Shown piece by piece: positions 1 to 7,566 of a stretch of 64,000 nucleotides of DNA (within the stretch, counting starts at the first letter, position 1; every line of letters starts with the position of its first letter). The DNA is from Anderseniella sp963698275 (lineage in GTDB: Bacteria > Pseudomonadota > Alphaproteobacteria > Rhizobiales > Aestuariivirgaceae). The DNA is taken from contig CAVOQE010000004.1 of the NCBI GenBank assembly GCA_963698275.1, forward strand, positions 454,103-518,102. The letters are read 5' to 3'. Both the position numbers and the translations under genes were made by a program. The notes under the pieces were generated by a model. The model ran no database searches and was not told the origin of the DNA. It saw only the letters and a list, made by a program, of their open reading frames with translations.

Positions 1-471
1 CTTGTCGTCATAGCCGAAGGCCACCAGCTTGTGGTCGGGCGAGTGCGATGCACCGCCAATGCGGAAGTAGTCCTTGCCGTCGGCCTCCTTGTTGCCGTCA
101 ACCAGAACGGTCTCGTCATCGCCGTCATGATTGGTGCGCACAAACAGCGGTTGCTGGCCGCCGGTGATGTATTTCACACCGTACGAATATTCACCATCAG
201 GTGACGGCACACTGGAATCGTCTTCCTTGATGCGCCCTTTCATCTCGCCGAACAGGGTCTCCTGCAGGCTTTCGGTTGGCGCCATGGTATTTTTCACCCA
301 GGCATTCTCGGCTTCCAGATAGGCCCGGATATCCGCATCCAGAACCGACGGATCGCGCATCACCTCCTGCCAGTTGTCGGCGCGAAGCCAGCCATAGTCA
401 TCCGTCAGCGTATGGCCGTGAATATCCCGGGAAACAGGCTTTTTGACCGCGCGTGGAGGTGTCGTTGTCAT
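1..471 (-). CDS. ptrB: Oligopeptidase B (protease II), N-terminal part, cut by the window edge
   Basis: The first 157 codons of an S9-family prolyl oligopeptidase read leftward off the window. The N-terminal signature DDYGWLRADNW, about residues 22-32, and the following propeller-domain text (GEYSYGVKY, then VLVDGN) are typical of oligopeptidase B, a cytoplasmic serine peptidase that cuts small peptides after Lys or Arg. The catalytic Ser, Asp and His lie in the missing C-terminal half, so activity cannot be judged. The ATG at 471 lies inside the 3' end of msrB in another frame, giving a 74-base overlap and suggesting translation coupled to msrB. It looks like the last visible gene of a maoC-msrB-ptrB operon. 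Confidence 0.85.
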   Translation of the reverse strand, partial: MTTTPPRAVKKPVSRDIHGHTLTDDYGWLRADNWQEVMRDPSVLDADIRAYLEAENAWVKNTMAPTESLQETLFGEMKGRIKEDDSSVPSPDGEYSYGVKYITGGQQPLFVRTNHDGDDETVLVDGNKEADGKDYFRIGGASHSPDHKLVAFGYDDK

Positions 472-910
472 CGAAAATCCGATTCAGAAAATGGCAAAGG
501 CAAGAACAGGTCAGGCCTTTCGGCCTGAACTTCATGGCGGCACCGTTCATGCAGTAGCGCTGTCCGGTCGGCGCCGGCCCGTCCGGAAACACATGGCCGA
601 GATGACCGTCGCATGATGCGCAGCGCACTTCCGTGCGTTTCATGAACAACGAGCGGTCGGAATGTTCACTGACGGAATCCGGGGACTTGGGCTGAAAGAA
701 ACTGGGCCACCCGGTGCCTGAATCAAACTTGGCATCCGATTTGAACAGATCCGTACCGCATCCGGCACACACATAGGTGCCTTCGTCCTTGTAATTGTTG
801 AACGGGTGGGAAAAGGCCCGTTCGGTCCCGTGCTTGCGCAACACATGATATTGCTCGTCGTTCAGCTGTTCACGCCATTCTGCGTCGGTCTTGTTCTTGT
901 CGTCGGTCAT
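398..910 (-). CDS. msrB: Peptide-methionine (R)-S-oxide reductase MsrB with an extended C-terminus
   Basis: MsrB reduces the R epimer of methionine sulfoxide in proteins. Zinc-binding cysteine pairs are seen at C48/C51 and C97/C100, the core has the usual SGTGWPSF text, and the catalytic cysteine is C120 in RYCMNGAAMKF. Family members normally end soon after this motif, near residue 132. Here a further 38 or so residues continue and run over the start of the ptrB gene. That tail contains three extra cysteines and has no family counterpart I recognise; it may be a natural extension or the result of a lost stop codon. The start overlaps the upstream maoC-like stop by ATGA, so the genes are probably co-transcribed. 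Confidence 0.9.
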   Translation of the reverse strand: MTDDKNKTDAEWREQLNDEQYHVLRKHGTERAFSHPFNNYKDEGTYVCAGCGTDLFKSDAKFDSGTGWPSFFQPKSPDSVSEHSDRSLFMKRTEVRCASCDGHLGHVFPDGPAPTGQRYCMNGAAMKFRPKGLTCSCLCHFLNRIFDDNDTSTRGQKACFPGYSRPYADG

Positions 911-1377
911 CGGCCTGATCCGTCCTCGTTGAAGTATAAGATAATCGATTGGGCAATCATTACGGGTTTTTCAAGTCTTTCAACGAAAATTGAAACGTCG
1001 AAGATTGCCCTGACGAAATTATCTTCGTGAGTAACCCGATTGATCGTGACCTCGCCACGAACCCTGTCGCCTGCCAGCACCGGGGCGATGAAGCGGACCT
1101 TGTTCATGCCGTAATTGACAATGCGGCCAACGTTCTCAATGCGCACCAGATCGTACATCATGACGGCAAGCATGGATAATGTCAGATATCCGTGCGCAAC
1201 AGGCGCATGTCCCAGTTCGCCCTGGGTGCGTTCGGCATCCAGATGTATCCACTGCCGGTCATCTGTGGCCTGTGCAAACGCATCAATGCGAGATTGGGGA
1301 ATATCGATCCATCTGCCGGGGCCGATGGTTTCGCCAACGTGGCGTAAAAGCTCTTCCGGTGTGTCAATTTCAAGCAA
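907..1377 (-). CDS. MaoC-like (R)-specific enoyl-CoA hydratase family protein
   Basis: This is a 156-residue single hot-dog fold protein of the MaoC/PhaJ group, which hydrates trans-2-enoyl-CoA or related thioesters. The hydratase dyad is recognisable as D40 and H45 in the segment ATDDRQWIHLD, and the later AHGYLTLSM and VRFIAPVLAGD segments are usual for MaoC-like proteins of rhizobia. The physiological substrate is not evident. It is the first gene of a leftward operon and overlaps msrB by four bases (ATGA). The region 1378-1502 separates it from the divergent DUF2336 gene and should hold both promoters. Confidence 0.85.
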   Translation of the reverse strand: MLEIDTPEELLRHVGETIGPGRWIDIPQSRIDAFAQATDDRQWIHLDAERTQGELGHAPVAHGYLTLSMLAVMMYDLVRIENVGRIVNYGMNKVRFIAPVLAGDRVRGEVTINRVTHEDNFVRAIFDVSIFVERLEKPVMIAQSIILYFNEDGSGR

Positions 1378-1502
1378 TGTCAGCGATCCGTTAACTGGTT
1401 GTTATTGCAGTTTTCTTGATTCCATTAAGCCGGTTTACACCATTGCTGGTGTTATCTACATCTCTGATAGGGACAATGCGTAGACAGTATTGAGCGGATT
1501 AG

Positions 1503-2858
1503 GTGAGTTTCGACGGCGATATACAGGCGGCGGGAGGCGTTCAACCCAATGAAGGGTTGATTGCGGCAACGCTGTTGCATTGCAATCCTGTCAGGGTAAT
1601 TCCGCAGGTTGATGAACTCCCCAGTGACGCAAACAGCCTGGTTGATCGCCTGCTGACGTCGGTTACATCCCTGAAACTGGCAGAAAATGTCGTAAGCATT
1701 CTGGTCGAAATGCCGGAGGCTGAAGAAGAAGCGGTCGAAGCAGCAGAAGCTGCAAAAGCTGCACAAGCAGACGAGGCGGCCGAAACCGCTGAGGTCAGCA
1801 CCGGCAAGACCGCCGCGAAGGGCACAAAAGCAAAGAAAGCGCCGCCGGACAAACAGGCTCTGGAGGATGCCAGCCGCGACCTGGTTGCGATCATGATCCT
1901 GCCATCCGGTCAGGCCCAGCCGCAGGAGCGGTTCTTCGCCGGTGACGCGCTGCTTGGTATCATGCCCCATCTGCCGCCTGCCGATCTGACCAGCCTGGCC
2001 AGAACCGTGGCCCGTCTGGATGTCGTCTCCGAACGGCTCAGGACATTCCTTGTCACTCATTCCGACAATGACATTTCCTGCAGAATGCTGAAAGACGCTC
2101 ACTATATTTCAGATGTTGATCTGTTGAAGGTGATACCAACCGGTTCCGAACAGCAATTGCGGCTGATCGCGCGGCGCAGGTTGTTGAACGTGGTTGTCTG
2201 TGACGCGCTCATCGAGACAGGCAATGCGCCTGCAATTCTTGAGCTGTTGCGAAATGCCGAAAGCCAGTTGTCCACATCGGCCTTTGTCAAACTGATGCCG
2301 ATCGTGGTCGGCAACAATGACCTGGAAAGTGCGTTGTGCAACCGGAAAGACCTGCCACAGGCGGTCGGCCTGGAAATGTTCTGGCAGGGCGGGCAGAATC
2401 TGCGGCGCTATCTCCTGACCCGTTTCCTGACGGAGTCTGCCGCGCTCGGGCGGGTGCTGAGTATCGGCATGAAGGTGGATGCCATTCCGTCATTCGGAAG
2501 CAAACCGTCTGCGGAAGACATCGAAGAGTTGATTTCACAAGTGGAAAATGGTGACCCCGAAGCCGCCGATACGCTGGCACGTTATTGCCGGATTGCTCCC
2601 GAGACCGCCAAGAGGGTGGTAAATGACGCCGGGGGTGAACCCATTACGGTTGTGTTCAAATGCCTTGCCCAGTCGCGCCTTGTTATGGCTCAGGCATTGC
2701 AACGCTGGGTGGAATCAGACAAATGCCCGATTAACGGCGAAAATCGCATGGTGGAATTGCATGCCCAGTTTGATGGCATGTCGTTTAATAAAGCCCGTAT
2801 GCTGCTGGCTTACTGGGACTGGGCCAGCCGTGAATCCGGGCCATTCAGGAATCAATAG
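1503..2858 (+). CDS. DUF2336 domain-containing protein
   Basis: This 451-residue protein has the all-helical, HEAT-like character of the alphaproteobacterial DUF2336 family, with recurring segments such as LCNRKDLPQAV around residue 280 that match the family's repeated L..R.DLP pattern. Residues about 70-120 form a low-complexity Ala/Glu/Lys linker (EEEAVEAAEAAKAAQADEA), probably a flexible tether. No catalytic motif or signal peptide is visible, so it is probably cytoplasmic. DUF2336 proteins have no firmly assigned biochemical role that I can state. Translation is assigned to a GTG at 1503; no in-frame ATG occurs before the linker, and starting later would remove conserved text. Confidence 0.75.
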   Translation: MSFDGDIQAAGGVQPNEGLIAATLLHCNPVRVIPQVDELPSDANSLVDRLLTSVTSLKLAENVVSILVEMPEAEEEAVEAAEAAKAAQADEAAETAEVSTGKTAAKGTKAKKAPPDKQALEDASRDLVAIMILPSGQAQPQERFFAGDALLGIMPHLPPADLTSLARTVARLDVVSERLRTFLVTHSDNDISCRMLKDAHYISDVDLLKVIPTGSEQQLRLIARRRLLNVVVCDALIETGNAPAILELLRNAESQLSTSAFVKLMPIVVGNNDLESALCNRKDLPQAVGLEMFWQGGQNLRRYLLTRFLTESAALGRVLSIGMKVDAIPSFGSKPSAEDIEELISQVENGDPEAADTLARYCRIAPETAKRVVNDAGGEPITVVFKCLAQSRLVMAQALQRWVESDKCPINGENRMVELHAQFDGMSFNKARMLLAYWDWASRESGPFRNQ

Positions 2859-3119
2859 CTAATTTTTTCGGATTAATTGTCAGACTACTGTGAATTTCCA
2901 AATCGAAATTTGAACTATTTGCAGTTATCGTTACGTAAGAATTTCAATTCTGTATCGGATATTGAAATTATATTGCGTGAAAAATATGAATTTTTGTATA
3001 GCTCTTGATTTTAACTGGTTTCACAGTTAAGTCCAACCGCAATCGAGTGTTCGGAAGACTGCTCGAGTCTAAGTTCTCTGGTGGGGAGAGATTATTCGAT
3101 ATTCCTGGGAGGACGAAAG
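2859..3119. promoter_or_regulatory. AT-rich upstream region of mucR
   Basis: These 261 bases are visibly much richer in A and T than the genes on both sides, with many TpA steps (for example GAATTTTTGTATAG near 2991). MucR/Ros proteins are known to bind AT-rich sites containing T-A steps and to repress their own genes, so autoregulation is a reasonable inference. A good ribosome-binding site, GGGAGG, lies 7 or 8 bases before the chosen mucR start. No gene is visible here. Confidence 0.5.
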
Positions 3120-3539
3120 ATGTCTGAAATTGAAGAAAATGACACGACTTATGTTGAACTGACGGCTGAGATCGTTTGTGCCTATGTTGGCAATAACGCC
3201 GTTCCCGCCGCAGATATACCCGCATTGATCAAACAGGTTCACGGCGCTTTGTCTGAGGCAGCTCAAGAAAGCGCAGCCAACAACGGACCGGCACCCGAAC
3301 CAGCAGTTGCAATCAATCGCTCCATTACTGCGGACTATTTGATCTGTCTCGAAGACGGCAAGAAATTCAAATCCCTCAAGCGGCATCTGCGCACCTCATA
3401 TGACATGACACCGGAAGAGTACCGTGAGAAATGGGGGCTCAAATCCGACTATCCGATGGTCGCACCGAATTATGCGGCTGAGCGTTCCAAGCTGGCCAAG
3501 AAAATTGGCCTGGGACAGGGCCGCCGCAAGCGGACATAG
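3120..3539 (+). CDS. mucR: MucR/Ros family transcriptional regulator
   Basis: This 139-residue protein matches the MucR/Ros family of alphaproteobacterial zinc-finger regulators, which act as global, H-NS-like repressors of surface polysaccharide, motility and cell-cycle genes. The DNA-binding half begins near residue 72 (DYLICLEDGKKFKSLKRHL) and ends with the family text WGLKSDYPMVAPNYAAERS. Zinc ligands visible are C76, D79 (replacing the second Cys, usual in MucR) and H89, but the fourth position reads S93-Y94 where a His is expected. The ATG at 3120 is preferred to an upstream in-frame start at 3081 because of the GGGAGG site just before it and because family members begin with a similar short acidic N-terminus. 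Confidence 0.9.
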   Translation: MSEIEENDTTYVELTAEIVCAYVGNNAVPAADIPALIKQVHGALSEAAQESAANNGPAPEPAVAINRSITADYLICLEDGKKFKSLKRHLRTSYDMTPEEYREKWGLKSDYPMVAPNYAAERSKLAKKIGLGQGRRKRT

Positions 3540-3541
3540 AG

Positions 3542-3600
3542 CCTGATCGCTTTCAAAGCGTCAGAGCAACTTTATGGGTTCAATTGAACCCATGTTGCTC
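3542..3600 (+). repeat. Dispersed intergenic repeat, copy A, with hairpin
   Basis: Bases 3542-3589 closely match 7510-7557: both begin CCTGATCGCTTTCAAAG and continue through GAGCAACTT and GGGTTCA to TTGAAC. In this copy the second half folds into a hairpin: GAGCAAC (3564-3570) and ATGGGTTCAA pair with TTGAACCCAT and GTTGCTC (to 3600), with a three-base bulge. It lies just 3' of mucR. Related shorter segments occur at 8830-8862 and 41435-41491, all outside genes. Confidence 0.6.
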
Positions 3601-3647
3601 CAGCCGTTCAGGACCCGCAATTCTGATCGGTTTTGGACTTTTCAAGG

Positions 3648-3680
3648 CAGCATGCGTTTTTGCGAACGCATGCTGTTTTT
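3648..3680 (+). terminator. Rho-independent terminator downstream of mucR
   Basis: A perfect 11-bp stem is formed by CAGCATGCGTT (3648-3658) and AACGCATGCTG (3665-3675) with a six-base loop, followed directly by five T residues (3676-3680). This is a textbook intrinsic terminator for the plus strand and should end the mucR transcript about 140 bases after its stop codon. Confidence 0.8.
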
Positions 3681-3882
3681 GCTTTATTTGTCACTGATCC
3701 CCTTCGTGTCCCTTGCGGATCAGTTGCCCGATGGCCAATATCCATACAGAGCGAACAGGAGCGCTGGTTGATTCTGATTGAATCACCAGCAGTGCTTTGG
3801 ACATTTGTGGTTGCATGCCCTGCCTTGTAAAATCGCTTGTGTTCTTGCGGGACATGTAACGGCTTTAAGGACGGAACTGATC

Positions 3883-4401
3883 GTGATCGGCGATTTTAAT
3901 GCCTTTCGGGCGCAGCTCGTGTTGCCTGCGCAATGCGAGCTGTTTGACTACTGGCTCTCCTGCAGCATCGATGGTGCGATGCCGGTTCGGCAGGTGTTTA
4001 CGCCGGTGGCAATCCCGCAATTGCTTCCGCACGTGAGCCTGATTGATGTGGAACGCGCCGGCCGTTTTCGTATCCGGCTGGCCGGCACGCAACTGCGCGA
4101 CGTGTTTGACCGGGAGATTACCGGACTTCCGGTAAGCGACCTTGAACGAATGTCCAGCGCCGGATACTGGCAGCGCGCCTGTTCTTCTGTTGTCGAGACA
4201 GGTCTGCCAATGCAGGGCGCGATAAAGTCACCCCGCATCACCAAGGATCATCTGGTCCAGTTCTGGTTGCGTTTGCCGTTTGCGGCGCGCGACGGGTCGA
4301 TCAGACAGGTATTGGGGTTCGATGCCTGTATTCCCGCCGCAGACCTGCAGATTGACCTGTCCCAGTGCGATCAGGGTGAACCGGATTCGCTGGCGGTTTA
4401 G
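3883..4401 (+). CDS. PAS domain-containing protein (PAS_5 type)
   Basis: The product, about 172 residues, resembles the small stand-alone PAS-like proteins common in alphaproteobacteria. They have the pattern of a short helix (CELFDYWLSC), a proline step (VAIPQLLPHVSLIDVE), a core strand (RFRIRLAGTQLRDVFDREITG) and an end near LGFDAC. No output domain is attached, so it may sense a small ligand or act through partners. The GTG at 3883 is preferred, with AAGGA about ten bases upstream. The frame is open back to an ATG at 3778, but that stretch does not look coding. The region 3681-3882 shows nothing else. Confidence 0.65.
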   Translation: MIGDFNAFRAQLVLPAQCELFDYWLSCSIDGAMPVRQVFTPVAIPQLLPHVSLIDVERAGRFRIRLAGTQLRDVFDREITGLPVSDLERMSSAGYWQRACSSVVETGLPMQGAIKSPRITKDHLVQFWLRLPFAARDGSIRQVLGFDACIPAADLQIDLSQCDQGEPDSLAV

Positions 4402-4419
4402 GGATTAGAGATCCTGATC

Positions 4420-4845
4420 TCAGGCCGACAACAGGGCAGCATCAGCTTTCAGCCGGGAAATCATGGCGGCCAGACCGTTGGACCGTTGTGGTGTAAGCGC
4501 TTCGTGCAGGCCCAGTTTTCCCAGCGCAGCCTGAACATCGGTTTCAATGATGTCGCGGGGCGCTTTCCCGGACAGCAATATATGCAGGATTGCAATCAAG
4601 CCCTTGACGATCAGCGCGTCGCTGTCGCCGCGAAACGTCAAAACCGGACTTGCACCTGACCTGTCCGTTTCAGACACCAGCCAGACCTGGCTTGCGCAGC
4701 CCTGCACCTTGTTGCCAGGGATGCGGGCCTCATCTTCAAGAGGTTCAAGCGCGCGGCCCAGTTCGATTACGTATTTGTAGCGTTCCTCCCAGTCGTCGAG
4801 GAACTCGAAATCATCAAGTAGCTGGTCAAAACTTGGTTCACTCAA
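4420..4845 (-). CDS. sufE: SufE family sulfur-acceptor protein
   Basis: SufE accepts persulfide sulfur from the SufS cysteine desulfurase and passes it to the Fe-S scaffold. The protein has the family's WEERYKYVIELG helix near the N-terminus and the active cysteine in VQGCASQVWL. The C-terminal TPQRSNGLAAMISRLK segment is also typical. The frame is open further upstream, but the best start is a TTG at 4845 (protein about 141 residues, normal for SufE), with AGGGAG nine bases before it. The gene stands alone here, away from a suf operon, as is common in rhizobia. Confidence 0.88.
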   Translation of the reverse strand: MSEPSFDQLLDDFEFLDDWEERYKYVIELGRALEPLEDEARIPGNKVQGCASQVWLVSETDRSGASPVLTFRGDSDALIVKGLIAILHILLSGKAPRDIIETDVQAALGKLGLHEALTPQRSNGLAAMISRLKADAALLSA

Positions 4846-5005
4846 TGCATGGAACTCCCTGACGTCCGAAATAGTCGGCTGATTTACTATTCGATAAAGG
4901 GTCAGGTCAGTGATAACAAGCCGCCACAGCATCGCACCTGCTATTACTCGACCTCGTCACTTTGGGCCCGAACCGGCATTGATCGATATGTGTGGCGGGA
5001 GCCCG

Positions 5006-5051
5006 AAAAAAAAGGCCGCAAAACACTAATGGGCAGGTGTGCTTTGCGGCC
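5006..5051 (-). terminator. Rho-independent terminator of the DUF5330 gene
   Basis: Read on the minus strand, GGCCGCAAA pairs with TTTGCGGCC (5043-5051 with 5014-5022), extended by a short inner stem, and is followed by eight T residues (5006-5013 on the plus strand are A). It lies about 90 bases 3' of the DUF5330 stop. The rest of 4846-5136 holds a further small GC-rich hairpin near 5056-5074 but no gene. Confidence 0.75.
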
Positions 5052-5136
5052 GAGTAGCCCGGTTGGGATGCCGGGTGGGGTCTATAATCAGTTGCTGTCG
5101 GGATATGACTGTCGAGTGGAGTCTTCCCCCGAAGGC

Positions 5137-5670
5137 CTAGCCTTGCCGGCTTGGTTCAGGGCCTCGCCAGTCCGGCAGAATATCTTCAATACGCAGTGTA
5201 TTGGTGCCGGTGTCAGCGTCAGCGAGTTTCGTGGTCGACCCTGTAACCAGCGCATCAACCGAGGACGAATTGAGCAGGTCGGAAATGCTCTTTCCGCCGG
5301 CGGCGTCCGGTTGAGGCCTCCCGTTTGCTTCATGATCAGTGCCGGAAACCGGTAACGGATCGTCCGCAGCAGAGTGAGCAGCGTCCGCTGACGTGCCCGT
5401 GCCATTGGCCCATTCGTAAGCCAGCCGGATTGAATACTTGGCTTTGGCCTGGGCGACGGAAACGACATCACTCATCGCTGTACAGGTCAAAGGCTGGCGT
5501 TCGCAGAATGAACTGACATCGGTAAAGGTGCCAATGGCTACGGACACCAGTTGATGTGTCTGCAATTCCGCTGCCGGTGGCGGATTTGTTGACAAAGTCG
5601 TGTCATTGGGCGGCATTGGCGCCAGTATCAGCGCTGCCATCCCCACGATCAAAATTCTTGTAATACCCAT
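5137..5670 (-). CDS. DUF5330 domain-containing secreted protein
   Basis: This 177-residue protein starts with a clear signal peptide (MGITRILIVGMAALILAP). It carries the short DUF5330 core around residues 40-80, with DVSSFCERQPLTC and the later YSIRLAYEWAN; two cysteines in the core may form a disulfide in the periplasm. The C-terminal half is Ser/Thr/Asp rich and looks disordered. The family is conserved in Rhizobiales and has no known role. Earlier in-frame starts exist at 5682 (ATG) and 5700 (TTG); 5670 is preferred because a GGGG stretch lies a few bases before it. The upstream 5701-5860 region is AT-rich and likely carries the promoter. Confidence 0.7.
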   Translation of the reverse strand: MGITRILIVGMAALILAPMPPNDTTLSTNPPPAAELQTHQLVSVAIGTFTDVSSFCERQPLTCTAMSDVVSVAQAKAKYSIRLAYEWANGTGTSADAAHSAADDPLPVSGTDHEANGRPQPDAAGGKSISDLLNSSSVDALVTGSTTKLADADTGTNTLRIEDILPDWRGPEPSRQG

Positions 5671-5959
5671 CTTGTTCCCCATGACATTCGGTTGATCCAA
5701 ATATTCATGGTACCAATATGGATATGTCTTGTTTCGTTCCTATAAAATACATAAAAACTATTTGAATTGTATTTTAATAAAAATTGATTAGAATTTTAGT
5801 CAAATTGTACGGCCAGGCTCGCAGGTCAGCAGTTTTCGGGCCTTTCTTCGATATGCCCCGGTGAAATTATTGCTGTCAGGCAAGGCTGTGTTAACCCAGT
5901 TGTGGCATGACTTGAAATTCGACCCCGACAACAACCGCAAACCCATGGCGGGAGGCTTG

Positions 5960-6724
5960 ATGAACCAGGATTACGACGATACTGACGAAATGCGCGAACC
6001 GCGCCATGGCGTCCTGATCGTTGGTGCTGGTTTGGCCGCTGTTCTGGTGGGGTCGGTATGGATGAATTTACTGTCGGGCGAGCATGCCGTGTTCGAGCGT
6101 ACAGCTGCTGCGCCTGCACCGGTGATCGAGGAAGCGCTGCATGATGTGTCGGCAGGCCGCAGTTCGGGCTATTTTCCATCGGCCAGGGTGAATGTCGAGA
6201 TCAAATCCTCATCTTCCCGGCGGGTTGCCGAAGACCCGCTTGCGCAACTTATCCTGCAAACCGAAAGCGCTGGTGAGCCGGAGATCCCGATGCCACAGGG
6301 TATTGAGCCTGAACCATCTCTCGTGCTTCTGGCGCAACGTGAACTGGCCTCGCTTGGGCTCTATTATGGCGTGGTGGATGGACTGGCAGGTGCTGATACC
6401 CGCGACGCGGTTCGCAAGTACCAGGCTCTGAACGGTCTGGCTGTAACGGGCGCCGTGACGCGCCCGGTGCTCGATCACATTCAGTTTGCACGTCGGCTAA
6501 GTGACGCCGGCAACACCAGTATCGCAGTGCATCAGGTACAATCCGCGCTGGCAAAGCTGGGGTATTCGCCGGGCAAGATCGATGGTCAGCTGGGCGAGCA
6601 GACAAAGATTGCCATTCGCACATTTGAGGCGGACAGAGGCTGGCCGGTCACCGGCAAGGTCTCAGACGAGCTGTTGCAGGAGCTTCAGGGCACAAATGAG
6701 CAGGCCAGTATTGCTGTTCAGTGA
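5960..6724 (+). CDS. Membrane-anchored protein with two peptidoglycan-binding domains
   Basis: The product, 254 residues, has one N-terminal membrane segment (GVLIVGAGLAAVLVGSVWM, about residues 17-35) and then two PG_binding_1 domains. The first is near residues 115-175 (LAQRELASLGLYYGVVDGLAG, then AVRKYQALNGL). The second is near residues 185-245 (VQSALAKLGYSPGKIDGQLG). Such proteins sit in the inner membrane and touch the cell wall; there is no visible hydrolase domain. The ATG at 5960 has GGGAGG six bases upstream and is preferred to in-frame codons at 5861 and 5945. It is followed closely by the DUF1491 gene, an arrangement seen in other alphaproteobacteria. Confidence 0.75.
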   Translation: MNQDYDDTDEMREPRHGVLIVGAGLAAVLVGSVWMNLLSGEHAVFERTAAAPAPVIEEALHDVSAGRSSGYFPSARVNVEIKSSSSRRVAEDPLAQLILQTESAGEPEIPMPQGIEPEPSLVLLAQRELASLGLYYGVVDGLAGADTRDAVRKYQALNGLAVTGAVTRPVLDHIQFARRLSDAGNTSIAVHQVQSALAKLGYSPGKIDGQLGEQTKIAIRTFEADRGWPVTGKVSDELLQELQGTNEQASIAVQ

Positions 6725-6784
6725 ACCGACGGCCAGCCCACCTGATAATTACCTCCTTTGGTATTATCTGGCAGGACATCCGCA

Positions 6785-7111
6785 ATGTCGGTAAAATCCA
6801 ATATCTGGATCGCTGCCTATCGCAAGCGTTGCGATCTGGAGGCATTGCCATGTGTGGTTGTTCGCAAAGGTGCGCTGGATGCCGGCAGCATCTATATCTG
6901 TATCCGAATCAGCGATGACGAAGTCTGGTTGATGGGTCCGCCGGCCGGGCCACTGCTGGATGACCTCGGTGACCGGATTTTTGAACCTCGTTTTGAGACC
7001 GCTGTGCCCCAGGGCCAGATTGATGAATATCTGGCCAGACAGGCCGGATATGACCCGGATATCTGGGTTTTGGAGGTGGAGGACCGCGACGGCAAGGCCT
7101 TCCTGAGGTAG
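6785..7111 (+). CDS. DUF1491 family protein
   Basis: A 108-residue protein with the DUF1491 family text: an N-terminal SNIWIAAYRKRC, a central strand pair ending SIYICIRI, and the C-terminal YDPDIWVLEVEDRDGKAFL. The family is small, cytoplasmic and widespread in Rhizobiales; its function is unknown. The start at 6785 is chosen because the family begins with a few residues before the conserved WI.A..R segment. The 60-base gap to the peptidoglycan-binding gene suggests a shared transcript. Confidence 0.75.
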   Translation: MSVKSNIWIAAYRKRCDLEALPCVVVRKGALDAGSIYICIRISDDEVWLMGPPAGPLLDDLGDRIFEPRFETAVPQGQIDEYLARQAGYDPDIWVLEVEDRDGKAFLR

Positions 7112-7235
7112 GGCTGGAACACATGACAATTCATCTTAATGCCTTGCTTGTCACCAAGGTTAGTCAATTTTTAACCAAACCGGTTGCCTAATTGCATGTG
7201 TAGTTGCAATCAGAGGCCTCAAGGTGCCACCGGCA

Positions 7236-7403
7236 ATGACAAATGTTTTGGATTTTTTGACCCTGCACAGGAAAAGTACGCCGCGTAAGCCGGCGTCCGA
7301 GGCTGAGTGCGAGGTCATTATCTTTCCCGGCGTGCGAAGAGAACGTCGCGACAACGCGTTTGAGCATTCTTCCCGTGCATCCGGCACGGAGCGATCAGTC
7401 TAA
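7236..7403 (+). CDS. Small conserved hypothetical protein, 55 residues
   Basis: An intact 55-codon frame runs from ATG at 7236 to TAA at 7401-7403. The predicted peptide has a hydrophobic start (MTNVLDFLTLHRKS), a basic middle and the core CEVIIFPGVRRERRD. I recall a similar core (IIFPGVR.ER) in short uncharacterised proteins of rhizobia, which is the main reason to call it a gene; this memory was not checked. There is no signal peptide or membrane segment. The upstream ribosome-binding site is weak (AAGGTG about ten bases before). Function unknown. Confidence 0.5.
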   Translation: MTNVLDFLTLHRKSTPRKPASEAECEVIIFPGVRRERRDNAFEHSSRASGTERSV

Positions 7404-7465
7404 CGCTGATTTGCGGACGGGTTTCACATCACATTCCAAGGCGCGCTCGCTTGATCATCGCTCTA

Positions 7466-7516
7466 GATCAGGTTTATGATTTTCGGTTGAATCAACCAAA
7501 AATCATAAACCTGATC
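7466..7516. repeat. 51-bp near-perfect palindrome
   Basis: The left arm 7466-7490 and right arm 7492-7516 are 25 bases each, complementary at all but one position, around a single central A. The arms begin GATCAGGTTTATGATTTT. It lies between the convergent 7236-7403 and 7567-8124 genes and may work as a two-way terminator or be part of a mobile palindromic element. Its right arm overlaps repeat copy B. Confidence 0.7.
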
Positions 7517-7557
7517 GCTTTCAAAGTGATCGAGCAACTTCACGGGTTCACTTGAAC
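7510..7557 (+). repeat. Dispersed intergenic repeat, copy B
   Basis: It matches copy A at 3542-3589 over about 48 bases, sharing CCTGATCGCTTTCAAAG and GAGCAACTT with a few substitutions between. It ends ten bases before the stop codon of the DUF1254 gene on the other strand. Confidence 0.6.
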
Positions 7558-7566
7558 GAGGATACT

